Assembly: GCF_016862315.1 (NCBI RefSeq)
Contig: NZ_BOMS01000004.1
Location: 18,327 to 82,326 of the forward strand
From: Actinoplanes palleronii
GTDB lineage: Bacteria > Actinomycetota > Actinomycetes > Mycobacteriales > Micromonosporaceae
Direction of reading: 5' to 3'
DNA length: 64,000 nucleotides
In this document: positions 51,397 through 61,717 of the stretch, piece after piece
How positions within the stretch are numbered: position 1 is the stretch's first letter
Layout of the letters: every line of letters begins with the position of its first letter
The notes under the pieces: generated by a model
Seen by the model: only the letters and a program-made list of their open reading frames with translations
What the model was told of the DNA's origin: nothing
Database searches by the model: none
Translations under genes and position numbers: made by a program

Positions 51397-52214
51397 ATGG
51401 CCACCGAGACGTTCTCCGTCGCCACCCGACCCCGATCCCCGGTTCCGGCCGTCCGCCGGGCGCGACGCCGCCTGGGTCCGGGCAGACCTCTTCCGTACGG
51501 AAGATTGCTCGGTCCCGCCCTCCTCCTCGCGCTGTGGGCGGCGGCCTCCGCGAGCGGTCTGCTCGATCCTCGCAAGCTCTCCGCGCCGTGGGCGGTGGCC
51601 CGGACCACCGCGGACATGATCTCCACGGGTGTCCTGCAGGAGCACGTGCTCACGTCGCTGACCAGGGCCACCGCCGGCTTCCTGATCGGCATCACGGCCG
51701 GCCTCGCGCTCGCGGTGATCGCCGGGATCAGCCGGATCGGCGAGGCGCTGATCGACGGCCCCATGAAGATCAAGCTGGCCATCCCGACCATCGGCCTGAT
51801 CCCGCTGCTCATCCTCTGGCTCGGCATCGGCGAACTCTTCAAGATCGTGATCATCGCGGTGGCCGTGGCGGTGTACATGTACATCCAGGTCTACGCGGGG
51901 CTGGTCGGCATCGACAAGCGTTACGTCGAGCTGGCCGAGGTGCAGGGCTACCGCCGGAGCGAGTTCCTGCGGCACGTCGTCCTGCCCGGTGTGCTTCCGC
52001 AGTTCTTCGTCGGCCTGCGCCTCTCGCTCACCGCGTCCTGGCTGGTCCTGATCACGGTCGAGCAGATCAACGCGCTGAGCGGGGTCGGCTACATGATGGA
52101 GCAGGCCCAGCAGTATGCACAGACCGACGTGATCCTGGTCGGCCTGGCCGTCTACGGCATCTTCGGTTTCCTGTCCGACGCGCTGGTGCGCGTGACCGAG
52201 CGGAGGGTGCTGTC

Positions 52215-52239
<25 letters not shown>
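51397..52239 (+). CDS. ABC permease of the sulfonate-type importer (SsuC-like)
   Basis: 280 residues, six helices. After an Arg/Pro-rich cytoplasmic start, helices include LGPALLLALWAAASASGLLD and KLAIPTIGLIPLLILWLGIG; the EAA loop is ELAEVQGYRRSEFLRHVVLP. These match SsuC/TauC permeases. ATG 51397 lies 2 bases after the binding-protein stop, and its 3' end overlaps the ATPase gene by 25 bases. Confidence 0.88.
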
Positions 52240-52930
<691 letters not shown>

Positions 52931-52934
<4 letters not shown>

Positions 52935-54256
52935 CCCGGCAACTGCACCTGAACGCGTTCCTGATGACGGTCGGGCACCACGAGGCGGCCTGGCGGCTGC
53001 CAGAGAGTGACCCGTTCGCCCACCTGGACGTCCAGCACTACGTCCGGCTGGCCCGGATCGCCGAGCGCGGCAAGCTCGACTCGCTCTTCCTGGCCGACAG
53101 CCCGGTGCTGTGGAACAGCGTCGGGCACCGCCCGTCCGGTGGCCTGGAGCCGACCGTGCTGCTCACCGCGCTGGCCGGGGCCACCGAGCGGATCGGCCTG
53201 ATCGCCACCGCGTCGACCAGCTACAACGAGCCGTACAACCTGGCGCGGCGGTTCGCCTCGCTGGACCACGTCAGCGGCGGCCGGGCCGGCTGGAACGTGG
53301 TCACCACGGCCGGGCCGGACGCGGCCCGCAACTTCAACCTGGACGACCAGCCGGCACACCGCGACCGGTACGCGCGGGCCGCCGAGTTCGTCGACGTGTC
53401 CCGCAAGCTCTGGGACAGCTGGGAGGACGACGCCGCGCTCGGCGACAAGGCGAACGGCGTCTGGGGCGACGACACGAAGATCCACCCGGCCGGGCACACC
53501 GGCGAGTACTTCCAGGTGGCCGGCGCGCTGAACGTGCCACGGTCCCCGCAGGGTCACCCGCTGCTGGTCCAGGCCGGCTCCTCGGAGGACGGCAAGGCGC
53601 TCGCCGCGAGGTACGCCGACGCGGTCTTCACCGCCCAGCAGACCCTCGAGGACGCCCAGGCCTTCTACGCCGACCTCAAGCGCCGCGCCCTGGCCGAGGG
53701 CCGTGACCCGGACACCGTCAAGATCCTGCCCGGGATCGTGCCGGCGATCGGCTCCACCCAGGCCGAGGCCCTGGCACTGGAGGAGGAGCTGGAGCAGCTG
53801 ATCAAGCCGGAGTACGCGCTGCGCCAGCTGGCACAGACGCTCAAGCTGGACCCGTCCGCGCTGCACCTGGACCGGGAGTTGCCCGACGACCTGCCGGACG
53901 AGGACGAGATCGAGGCGGCCAAGAGCCGGTACACGCTGATCGTCGAGCTGGCCCGGCGGGAGCGGCTGACCGTACGGCAGCTGATCGGGCGGCTCGGCGG
54001 CGGCCGTGGGCACCGCACCTTCGCCGGCACTCCGGAACAGGTCGCCGACGCGATCCAGCACTGGTTCGACAACGGCGCCGCGGACGGGTTCAACATCATG
54101 GCCCCGGTGCTGCCGTCCGGTCTGGAGGTCTTCGTCGACCAGGTGGTCCCGATCCTGCAGCGGCGCGGGCTGTTCCGCACCGAGTACACCACCCGCACCC
54201 TGCGCGACCACTACGGCCTGCCCCGCCCGGCCGGCGTCCTGAAAAGCAGTGCCTGA
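52931..54256 (+). CDS. FMNH2-dependent (LLM, NtaA/SnaA/DszA-type) monooxygenase
   Basis: 441 residues, TIM-barrel luciferase-like enzyme of the NtaA/SnaA/SoxA group: LHLNAFLMTVGHHEAAWRLP, HYVRLARIAERGKLDSLFLA, SGRAGWN-type segment as GGRAGWNVVTTAGPDAARNF, HTGEYFQVAGALNVPRSPQG, LVQAGSSEDGKALAARYADA. It would use reduced FMN from a separate reductase to cleave a C-S or C-N bond in the imported compound. Operon context favours organosulfur desulfonation. The stop region holds a 13-base duplication (CTGAAAAGCAGTG) directly before the palindromic repeat at 54262. Confidence 0.88.
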
Positions 54257-54261
54257 AAAGC

Positions 54262-54306
54262 AGTGTGTGAAGTTTCGGTGCGGAGCGCACCGAAACTTCA
54301 CACACT
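54262..54306. repeat. Perfect 45-bp palindrome of the TGTGTGAAGTT family
   Basis: Arms 54262-54282 and 54286-54306 are exact complements around GAG; the arm starts AGTGTGTGAAGTTTCGGTGC. Same core as the repeats at 12014-12245. It sits 6 bases after a stop codon and could be a strong hairpin or terminator, but without a T-run. Confidence 0.85.
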
Positions 54307-54310
54307 TCCC

Positions 54311-54350
54311 CTTCCCGGGGTCGTTAGCTAAGCTAAGAATCCCGGGAAAG
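54311..54350. promoter_or_regulatory. Nested palindromes before the ABC exporter pair
   Basis: Inner 13-base palindrome TTAGCTAAGCTAA (54324-54336) within outer arms CTTCCCGGG (54311-54319) and CCCGGGAAAG (54341-54350). The inner core loosely recalls the TTAG..CTAA ends of DtxR/IdeR boxes but lacks the full 19-base consensus. The AGAGGAG ribosome site follows immediately. Confidence 0.45.
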
Positions 54351-54360
54351 AGGAGCGCGC

Positions 54361-56139
54361 TTGCCCACCGCCCCACGCCGCGCCCCGAGCGCGGGCATTC
54401 ACCCCGACCCGTCGAAGAGCTGGCTGCGGCGCGCCTGGCCGCTGCTGCGGGCACACCGGCTCATGTTGATCACCTCGCTGGCGCTGTCCTTCGTCGGGCT
54501 GATCGTGCAGGTGCAGATCCCCAACCTGATCCGGATCGGGATCGACCGGGCGCTCGTCGCGCACACCGAGCCGCTGGCCACGTACGTCTGGCTGATCGCC
54601 GCGCTGGCCCTGGTCCAGGGCGTGATCAACTACCTGGCCCGGCTCTACCTGCTGCGCACCGCGTACGAGCTGGAGTACGACCTGCGCAACGTCGTCTTCG
54701 GTCACCTGATGCGGATGTCGTACGGCTTCTACGACCGGGTCCAGTCCGGCGAGCTGATGTCCCGGGCCACCTCGGACATCCGGGCCGTCCAGATGTACCT
54801 CACGTTCGGCCCCTCGATCCTGGTCCAGTGCATGATCGCGGTGATCGCGTTCGGATTGATGGTCTCGATCAACCCGATCCTGGCGGTGGTCGCGATGGCC
54901 ACCATGCCGGCCATCGCGGTGCTCGGCGTACGGATGCGCAAGGCGATCTTCCCGGTCTCCTGGCTGATCCAGTCCCGGCTCGCCGGGGTGGCCACCGTCG
55001 TCGACGAGAACATCCAGGGTGTACGGATCGTCAAGGCGTTCGCCGGCGAGCAGGGGCAGGTCGACACCCTGGCCCGGGCGGCCGACCGGGTGCGCTGGGC
55101 GTACACCGCGGACGCGAAGCTGCGCAGCCGGTGGATCCCGGTGATGGACAACCTGCCCCGGATCGGCCTGGCCCTGGTCCTGCTGGTCGGCGGCCTGATG
55201 GTGCTGCGCGGGCAGGCCACGGTGGGCACCGTGGTGGCGTTCAACTCCTACGTGCTGATGCTGCAGCCGCCGTTCCGGATGCTCGGCATGATCATCATGA
55301 TGGGCCAGCGGGCCGCCGCGTCCTCCCAGCGCATCTACGAAATTCTCGACACAAAAGCCGACATAACCGATAGATCGGAAACAGCGACACCGTCACCCCG
55401 CGGCGAGCTCCACCTCCGACATGTCCATTTTGTTTACCCGGACGGCACCACCGCGCTGGACGGCCTGGACCTGCACATCCACCCCGGCGAAACGATCGCC
55501 CTGGTCGGCGCGACCGGCGCGGGAAAATCCACCGTCGGCCGCCTCGCCGCCCGCTTCTACGACGTGACCGAAGGGCAGATCCTGCTCGACGGCGTCGACG
55601 TCCGCGACTACCCCCTGGCCACCCTGCGCGACCGGGTCGGCATCGTCCCCGACGAGCCGTTCCTGTTCTCGGTCTCGCTGCACGAGAACATCGCGTTCGG
55701 CCGCCCGGAGGCCACCCGCGCCCAGGTCGAGGCCGCGGCGCTGGCGGCCGGCGCCGACGCGTTCATCCGCGACCTCCCCGACGGCTACGACACGGTCGTC
55801 GGCGAACGCGGCTACACGCTCTCCGGCGGTCAGCGGCAGCGGGTCGCGATCGCCCGGGCGCTGCTGGTCAACCCGCCGGTGCTGATCCTCGACGACGCGA
55901 CAAGCGCCGTCGACGTCCGGGTCGAGCACGAGATCCACGAGTCGCTGCGCACGCTGATGACCGGCCGCACCACGATCGTGGTGGCACACCGGCTGGCCAC
56001 CATCGGTCTGGCCGACCGGGTCGTCCTGATCGACGGCGGCCGGGTGGTCGCGGACGGCACGCACGCCGCCCTGCTGGCGACAAGCCCGTTGTACGCGCAG
56101 GTCCTGGCGACCGTGAGCGAAGAGGAACCGGTCGCATGA
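54361..56139 (+). CDS. ABC exporter half-transporter, degenerate catalytic site
   Basis: 592 residues. Six-helix exporter domain (from WPLLRAHRLMLITSLALSFV) followed by an ATPase: Walker A GATGAGKSTVGRL, Q-loop VPDEPFLFS, signature LSGGQRQRVAIARALL, Walker B LILDDATSAVD. The catalytic Glu after Walker B is Asp here, as in the non-catalytic site of heterodimeric exporters (TM287/288, BmrCD). Exports a hydrophobic drug, lipid or peptide (unknown). The start is TTG 54361, supported by AGAGGAG 5 bases upstream. Partner gene follows with an ATGA overlap. Confidence 0.9.
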   Translation: MPTAPRRAPSAGIHPDPSKSWLRRAWPLLRAHRLMLITSLALSFVGLIVQVQIPNLIRIGIDRALVAHTEPLATYVWLIAALALVQGVINYLARLYLLRTAYELEYDLRNVVFGHLMRMSYGFYDRVQSGELMSRATSDIRAVQMYLTFGPSILVQCMIAVIAFGLMVSINPILAVVAMATMPAIAVLGVRMRKAIFPVSWLIQSRLAGVATVVDENIQGVRIVKAFAGEQGQVDTLARAADRVRWAYTADAKLRSRWIPVMDNLPRIGLALVLLVGGLMVLRGQATVGTVVAFNSYVLMLQPPFRMLGMIIMMGQRAAASSQRIYEILDTKADITDRSETATPSPRGELHLRHVHFVYPDGTTALDGLDLHIHPGETIALVGATGAGKSTVGRLAARFYDVTEGQILLDGVDVRDYPLATLRDRVGIVPDEPFLFSVSLHENIAFGRPEATRAQVEAAALAAGADAFIRDLPDGYDTVVGERGYTLSGGQRQRVAIARALLVNPPVLILDDATSAVDVRVEHEIHESLRTLMTGRTTIVVAHRLATIGLADRVVLIDGGRVVADGTHAALLATSPLYAQVLATVSEEEPVA

Positions 56140-58067
56140 GCATGTTCGGAGGGGGCTTCGGCGGGCACGGCGGCGCGATCCCCGGTGGCCTCAGCGGTAC
56201 GAGCCGCAAGGGCGGGCAGAGCGGCACCCCGTTCGCCGGCATCCCGCCCGAGCTGGCCGCCGGGGTGGACCGCTTGGAGGCCACCGAGCCCGAGCACCCG
56301 ACGCCGCACGAGCCGTTCCGGCAGCAGCCCGACCATCGCCAGCTCACCCTCTGGTCGATGCTGGCCAACCGGCCCGCGTTCCTGGTCTCGGCGGCCGTCG
56401 CGGTCCTGGTCGAGGCGCTGCTGCTGCAGGCCGGTCCGCTGCTCGTGCAGGTCGGCATCGACCACGGCATCGTGGCCCGCGACGTGCCGGTGCTCGTCGG
56501 CGCGTCGATCGCGTTCCTGGTCGCGGTCGGGCTCACCGCGGTGGCGTCCGGGGTGCGGATCCGGCAGAGCGGGCGGCTCGCCGCGTACGCCACCCGGGAC
56601 CTGCGAGTCCGGATCTTCAGTCACCTGCAGCGGCTCAGCCTGGACTTCTACACCAAGGAGAAGGCCGGGGTCACGATGACCCGGATGACCTCCGACGTCG
56701 AGGCGCTGCAGCAGCTGCTGCAGGAGGGGTTCGCGCAGTTCCTGATCCAGGGGCTGACCATGGTGGTGGTCACCGCGGTGCTGGTGCACTACGACGTGGA
56801 GCTGGCCGCGATCACGTTGCTGCTCGTGGTGCCCCCGCTGGCGGCGCTGTCGATCTGGTTCCGGAAGGCCGCCGACCACGGGTACAACCGGCAGCGGGAC
56901 GCCATCGCGGCACTCTTCTCGCACCTGTCCGAGAGCCTCTACGGCGTCCGCGTGATCACGGCGCACAACCAGCAGCACCGCAGTGTGGTCGGCCATCGTG
57001 AGGTGGTCGGCGGGTACCGCGACGCCAACGATCACACCGGCCGGATCAACGCCGTCTACGGCCCCGGCAGCTCGGTGATCGGGTTGCTCGGGCTGGCCGC
57101 GCTGCTGCTGATCGGCGGGCGGATGGTGCTGCGCGACGAGCTGACCATCGGCGAGCTGACCGCGTTCGTCCTCTACCTGAACGCGTTCTTCCAGCCGGTC
57201 CAGCAACTCGTCCAGTTGTACACCAACTACCAGCAGGCCAGGGCCGCGCTGGGCAAGCTCCGCGGCCTGCTCACGACGGCTCCGGGCGTACCGGAAAAGG
57301 TTTCTGCCATCGCACTGCCGCCGGCGAGCGGCGGCATCGAGTTGCGCGAGGTGTCTTTCGGGTACGACAGTGAGCGTCCGGTCCTGCGCGACGTCAGCCT
57401 GCGGATCTCGCCCGGCGAGACGATCGCGTGTGTCGGCCCGACCGGCGCCGGCAAGTCGACACTGGCCAAGCTGGTCGCCCGGCTCTACGACCCGGACCGG
57501 GGCACGGTGCTGATCGACGGTCACGACCTGCGCGACGTCACCCTGGACTCGCTGCACCGGCAGGTCGGCGTGGTGCCGCAGGAGCCGTTCCTGTTCGCCG
57601 GGACGCTGCGGGACAACATCGCCTTCGCCCGCCCGGACGCGTCGGAGGCCGAGATCGGCGCGGCGGTCGACGCGGTCGGCCTGCGTGACCTGGTGGACCG
57701 CTCCCCCGGCGGCCTCGACACGGTGCTGCACGAGCGCGGCCAGTCGGTGTCGTCCGGCGAACGGCAACTGATCGCGCTGGCCCGGGTGTTCGTCGCGGCG
57801 CCCCGGGTGGTGGTCCTGGACGAGGCGACGTCGAGCCTGGACCTGCGGTCCGAGCTGCGGGTGGAGGCCGCGGTGCAGCGGCTGCTCGACGGGCGGACCG
57901 CGATCCTGGTCGCGCACCGGCTGTCCACCGCGCGGCGCGCCGACCGGGTGATCGTGGTCGACGACGGCGGCATCATCGAGTCGGGCAGCCACGAAGAGTT
58001 GGTCGCGGCGGGCGGGCGGTATGCGGCGATGTACGCGACGTGGGAGTCGCACGCCGCCCGGTCATAG
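56136..58067 (+). CDS. ABC exporter half-transporter, catalytic partner
   Basis: 643 residues. A ~75-residue Gly-rich and polar extension (MFGGGFGGHGGAIPGGLSG) precedes the six-helix domain. ATPase: Walker A GPTGAGKSTLAKL, Q-loop VPQEPFLFAG, Walker B VVVLDEATSSLD with the catalytic Glu. Its signature motif is VSSGERQLIALAR instead of LSGGQ. In a heterodimer the site made of partner-2 Walker A/B and partner-1 LSGGQ would be competent, while the other is degenerate. It forms one coupled unit with the preceding gene. The stop overlaps the convergent serine hydrolase gene by 6 bases. Confidence 0.9.
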   Translation: MSMFGGGFGGHGGAIPGGLSGTSRKGGQSGTPFAGIPPELAAGVDRLEATEPEHPTPHEPFRQQPDHRQLTLWSMLANRPAFLVSAAVAVLVEALLLQAGPLLVQVGIDHGIVARDVPVLVGASIAFLVAVGLTAVASGVRIRQSGRLAAYATRDLRVRIFSHLQRLSLDFYTKEKAGVTMTRMTSDVEALQQLLQEGFAQFLIQGLTMVVVTAVLVHYDVELAAITLLLVVPPLAALSIWFRKAADHGYNRQRDAIAALFSHLSESLYGVRVITAHNQQHRSVVGHREVVGGYRDANDHTGRINAVYGPGSSVIGLLGLAALLLIGGRMVLRDELTIGELTAFVLYLNAFFQPVQQLVQLYTNYQQARAALGKLRGLLTTAPGVPEKVSAIALPPASGGIELREVSFGYDSERPVLRDVSLRISPGETIACVGPTGAGKSTLAKLVARLYDPDRGTVLIDGHDLRDVTLDSLHRQVGVVPQEPFLFAGTLRDNIAFARPDASEAEIGAAVDAVGLRDLVDRSPGGLDTVLHERGQSVSSGERQLIALARVFVAAPRVVVLDEATSSLDLRSELRVEAAVQRLLDGRTAILVAHRLSTARRADRVIVVDDGGIIESGSHEELVAAGGRYAAMYATWESHAARS

Positions 58068-58961
58068 CGTCGCCAGCAACTCGTGGATCGCGGTCAGCAG
58101 ATCGCCGGAGCGTTCGAAGTGGGCGGTCACGGTGATCGCGGCGCGGCGCTCCGGGTCGATCACCGCGAACTGGCCGTAGGCGCCGTCCATCCGGAACGTG
58201 CCGTCGCCGCCGAGCCAGACGCCCAGGCCGTAGCCGTCGCTGAACTGCGGGCCCCAGGCCGCGACCGGCGCCGTGCTGACCTTCTCCGCCGCGATCCGCC
58301 GCACGTAGTCGGCCGGGACGACCTGCCGCCCCTGCCACTCCCCGCCCTGCAGGATGAGCTGGGCAAATCGCGCCAGCTCCCCGGTGCGCAGGAACAGCTC
58401 ACTGTCCGCGAACGGAAACCCCAGCGGGCAGGTGTGCCAGGCCGGATGGTGCACACCGAGCGGGCGGAAAAGGCGGGGCTCGAGGTAGGCGCGCAGGTCC
58501 GCGCCGCTGGTGCGCGCGATGACCCGACCTATCGCGTACGGGCCGGAGCCGACATACCGGAAGCGCTCCCCCGGCACCGCCTCCAGGGGTGCCGCCACGA
58601 ACTCGCGCAACAGGTCGGCGGGGTCGACCCGCTCGTACGACGACCAGTGGTGACTGCTCCCGCTGGTCATCGTGAGCAGGTGCCGCAGCGTGACCCGCTC
58701 GAACCCGTCCGCGGCGACCGGGCGCAGCTCCGGGAAGTGGTCGAGGAACAGATCGTCGAGTCCGAGCCGGCCCTCGGCCTCGGCAAGTCCGGCCGCGACC
58801 GAGGTGAACGTCTTCGCCACCGAGTAGACGTTCACCCGGTCGTCGGAGCGGAACCGGTGGATCAGCGGCTCGTGGCCCTCCCGGTGCACGTGGATGCCGT
58901 ACGTGCCGAGCTGCTGCTCCCGGTCGGTGCGAACGAAGTCCGCAAGAAGATCATCTGGCAC
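58062..58961 (-). CDS. Beta-lactamase-fold serine hydrolase
   Basis: 299 residues, no signal peptide. The SxxK nucleophile motif is SVAK in VYSVAKTFTSVAAGLA (near residue 47), and the Y-x-N position reads YVG in FRYVGSGPYAIGRVIA. FLDHFPELRPVAADGFERVT and LRHLLTMTSGSS are typical of class C-like esterases/peptidases. It likely hydrolyses an ester or amide inside the cell. GTG start 58961. A second, broken copy of the same gene is at 59651-60315, with an MBL-fold gene between, showing a local duplication. Confidence 0.87.
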   Translation of the reverse strand: MPDDLLADFVRTDREQQLGTYGIHVHREGHEPLIHRFRSDDRVNVYSVAKTFTSVAAGLAEAEGRLGLDDLFLDHFPELRPVAADGFERVTLRHLLTMTSGSSHHWSSYERVDPADLLREFVAAPLEAVPGERFRYVGSGPYAIGRVIARTSGADLRAYLEPRLFRPLGVHHPAWHTCPLGFPFADSELFLRTGELARFAQLILQGGEWQGRQVVPADYVRRIAAEKVSTAPVAAWGPQFSDGYGLGVWLGGDGTFRMDGAYGQFAVIDPERRAAITVTAHFERSGDLLTAIHELLATL

Positions 58962-58979
58962 TCCCGGACGATACCGCCC

Positions 58980-59618
58980 TCAGAACGTGACCGACCCGCC
59001 GAGCGGGACACGGGCGTACGCGGTGCCGCTCTCCTCCGCCATCCAACCGTCGACGTTGTCGAAACCGACGTCGGTCGACAGCATCCGGTCGTGGATCGGG
59101 AACGCGCGCTGCGGGGCGACGGCGCGGACGAAGTCCAGGGCCTCGGCGAGCTTGAACCACGGCCCGCCCGCCGGGACGAGCAGCGTGGAGACCAGCCGGT
59201 CCTTGTCCGGTACGAAGAACGAGTCACCCGGGTGGTAGACGCCCTCGACCACGTAGCCGAGGTTGGCGCAGCCGGGTTGGCCCCGGTACACCTCGGCGTG
59301 GCTGCCGCCGACCGCGGTCACCGCGAAGCCGCCGGCCGTGAACGTGTCACCGGACGCGACCGGGCTGATCACGGCGGCCAGCTTCTCGTCCGGCGCGGCT
59401 GCCCGCACCGCGGCCGGGGCGTAGAGCCGCAGGGGCCGGGTGGCCAGCCGGGTCGCGATCTGCTCGAGGTCGATGTGGTCGGCGTGCTCGTGCGTGACCA
59501 GGACGTCGGTGATGCCGTCGAAGGCCTCCGGTTCGGTCCACACTCCCGGGTCGATCAGGAGTCGCCGGTCGCCGTCCTCGAGGCGTACGCAGGCATGGGT
59601 GAATTTGATCAGCCGCAT
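58980..59618 (-). CDS. MBL-fold metallo-hydrolase (UlaG-like)
   Basis: 212 residues. Metal-binding motif THEHADHIDLEQ near residue 42, later ligands in GGSHAEVY and VYHPGDSFF, and AFPIHDRMLS at the C-terminal His. The start MRLIKFTHACVRLEDGDRRL is typical of small UlaG-like lactonase/nuclease relatives. Substrate unknown. It lies 18 bases before the intact serine hydrolase gene in the same direction and may be co-transcribed with both copies. Confidence 0.88.
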   Translation of the reverse strand: MRLIKFTHACVRLEDGDRRLLIDPGVWTEPEAFDGITDVLVTHEHADHIDLEQIATRLATRPLRLYAPAAVRAAAPDEKLAAVISPVASGDTFTAGGFAVTAVGGSHAEVYRGQPGCANLGYVVEGVYHPGDSFFVPDKDRLVSTLLVPAGGPWFKLAEALDFVRAVAPQRAFPIHDRMLSTDVGFDNVDGWMAEESGTAYARVPLGGSVTF

Positions 59619-59650
59619 GCCGGGCAGCCTAGCGAGGATCGGTATCGGTC

Positions 59651-60315
59651 TCAGCCCCGTAGCCTGTCAAGGACCTCATAGACCGCGGTGAGCAGGTCCT
59701 CGTCGTGGTCGGAGTGCGCGGTGACGGTGACCGCGGCGCGGAGGTCCGGGGCGATCACCGCGTACTGGCCGTAGAGGCCGTCCATCCGGTAGGTGCCGTT
59801 GCCACCGAGCCAGACGCCGAGCCCGTAACCGTGCGTGAACTGACCGCCCGGGGAGTCCGCGGTCGGCACCGTCTCCAGCGGCATCCGGCGCACGTAGTCG
59901 GCCGGGATCACCGGGCGGCCCGCCCACTCGCCGCCCTGCAGCAGCAGCCGGGCGAACCGGGCCAGCTCCTCGGTGCGCAGGAACAGGTCACTCTCCGCGA
60001 CCGGGAACCCCAGCGGGCAGGTGTGCCAGGCCGGATTGCGCAGCCCGAGCGCTCGAACCCGTCCGCGGCGATCGGCCGCAACTCGGGGAAGTGGTCGAGG
60101 AACAGGTCGTCGAGGCTGAGCAGACCCTCGGCCTCGGCCAGCCCGGCCGCCACCGCGGTGAACGTCTTCGACACCGAGTACAGGTTGACCCGGTCGTCGG
60201 ACCGGAACCGGTGGATCAGCGGCTCGTGCCCCTCCCGGTGCACATGGATGCCGTAGGTGCCGAGCGCCCGCTCCCGATCGGCACGCACGAAGTCCGCGAG
60301 AAGATCATCAGCCAC
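59651..60315 (-). pseudogene. Deleted second copy of the serine hydrolase gene
   Basis: The first ~87 codons (GTG 60315) match the neighbour closely, including HREGHEPLIHRFRSDDRVN and YSVSKTF, up to AADGFER. The frame then breaks near 60050. In another frame the text resumes at NPAWHTCPLGFP-like sequence and runs to DRLRG at 59651. Compared with the intact copy, roughly 235 bases (VTLRHLL through the Y-x-x segment) are missing, removing part of the active site and shifting the frame. Junction around 60050/60051 with 1-2 bases of shared sequence. The rest is little decayed, so the event is recent. Confidence 0.88.
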
Positions 60316-60400
60316 CGCCGGAGCCTAGACCTGACCGCAACCGCCGGCGCACCTGACAGCGACCACCAGCCGCGAGGTACGCGGTCAGCTCGCGGGACGC

Positions 60401-60454
60401 GGCTGGTTCTCCGGGGTGCCTCCGGCACCCTGAGACACCCCTCGGGACCAGCCG
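60401..60454. repeat. Palindromic repeat, family 2 copy C
   Basis: Starts GGCTGGTTCTCCGGGGTGCC and ends CCTCGGGACCAGCC; the arms pair with several mismatches. Same family as 17201-17253 and 17294-17350, 43 kb away. It lies 15 bases downstream of the stop of the hypothetical gene at 60469. Confidence 0.7.
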
Positions 60455-60468
60455 GGACCTCGGTGGGG

Positions 60469-61536
60469 TCAGCGGGCCGGGACCAGGAAGGCGAAGACGC
60501 GGACGCCGACCGGGCCCTTCGGCAGCGGGGCGCCGGCCGCGGCGGTGACCTTCATGCCGGCCTCCCACGGCTCGCCGTCCAGGAAGACCTCGTTGGTCAG
60601 CAGCTGGCCGTCCTGGTGAACGGTGAAGAACCGCAGCGCGTGCACCGCCGGGCTCAGCGGCACACCCTCCAGCGCGGTCAGCAGCTGATCGAACAGTTCC
60701 TCGGCGGACGGCACCGCCTCGGTGGCGAACAGGTCCACCTGCGCGCCGAGCAGCACCTCGAACCCGCCGCTCGGGTGCGCGAACCGCTCCACATGCACGT
60801 TCTCCCCGGCCACGTCCCGGTCCAGCAGCGCCGCGATCATCGGGTACGCCACCGCCCGCTCGAACATCGCCAGGCTCTGGAAGATCGCTTCCCGCCAGGT
60901 CGGCGCGACACCGGCGCAGCTCTCCACCATCCACGGCCGGGCCAGCGCCGGATGGTTCACCGCGAAGTTCACCTGCGCGACGACCAGGTCGGGCGTCGGC
61001 CGCGGGTGCGGCGCCAGGGTCGCCTGGAACTCGGCGTCACCCAGCCGGAGGTCGTCACCGAGCGGCACGCCGTAGGCCGCCATCCAACGCGCGAAGATCG
61101 ATGCGGGCGAGGGCACCCCGCCGCTGCCGGTGCCGAGCGGCGGCAACGGCTCGTCGAGGGTGATCGCCCCGAGCACGAGATCGGTCAGCGTGGCGCCGTC
61201 GCGCAGGGCCTGGCTGACCGCGGCGACCTCGTGGCTGTACCCCGCGACCCTGGCGATCTCCTGCTCCCCGACGAGCTGCGCACAGCGCTCGCAGGCCGCG
61301 TAGACCGGATCGTCGGCGAAGCGCCGGGTGGTCGCGCCGTCGACGAAGTTCTCGTCCACCCGCACCCCGTCGAGCACGCGGCGCCCGAAAGCGAGGGGCA
61401 GGAAGGCCAGCAGCCGCTCCGCCAGCCACGGCTCCACACCACCGCTGAGCAGCCTGTTCCGGACCTCGTCCCCGGACGGCGGCGTCGCGCCCTCACAGAA
61501 CGCGATGACCCCGACCACAACCGCCTCGTCGAACAT
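60469..61536 (-). CDS. Hypothetical protein, soluble
   Basis: 355 residues. Begins MFDEAVVVGVIAFCEGATPP and ends PKGPVGVRVFAFLVPAR. The middle has a CERCAQ pair, GITLDEPLPP-like strands and several WMAA/VNFAVNHP helices. No domain recognised with confidence. ATG 61536 was chosen because the upstream frame is Arg/Gly-rich without protein character. It is monocistronic, with the family-2 palindrome after its stop. Confidence 0.7.
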   Translation of the reverse strand: MFDEAVVVGVIAFCEGATPPSGDEVRNRLLSGGVEPWLAERLLAFLPLAFGRRVLDGVRVDENFVDGATTRRFADDPVYAACERCAQLVGEQEIARVAGYSHEVAAVSQALRDGATLTDLVLGAITLDEPLPPLGTGSGGVPSPASIFARWMAAYGVPLGDDLRLGDAEFQATLAPHPRPTPDLVVAQVNFAVNHPALARPWMVESCAGVAPTWREAIFQSLAMFERAVAYPMIAALLDRDVAGENVHVERFAHPSGGFEVLLGAQVDLFATEAVPSAEELFDQLLTALEGVPLSPAVHALRFFTVHQDGQLLTNEVFLDGEPWEAGMKVTAAAGAPLPKGPVGVRVFAFLVPAR

Positions 61537-61717
61537 CGCGTGAGCGTACCGCCCAGCCGATCTCCCGCAAGCCCCCGCAAATCCCAAGATCAAACACCGG
61601 GTGAGGTGGCCAACCCCGCTCCCCGCACCGCGCCGGCCCGCCCACCCGGGTACGGTCCGGCGCGTCCGGGCGTCGTGACGGTGGCGTCCACCGGCGCCGA
61701 TGCGCCAGGCTGCGACC

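Noticed and set aside
54324..54336. DtxR/IdeR iron box
   Set aside because: Only a 13-base palindrome with TTAG/CTAA ends, not the 19-base consensus; kept only as a possible regulator site.
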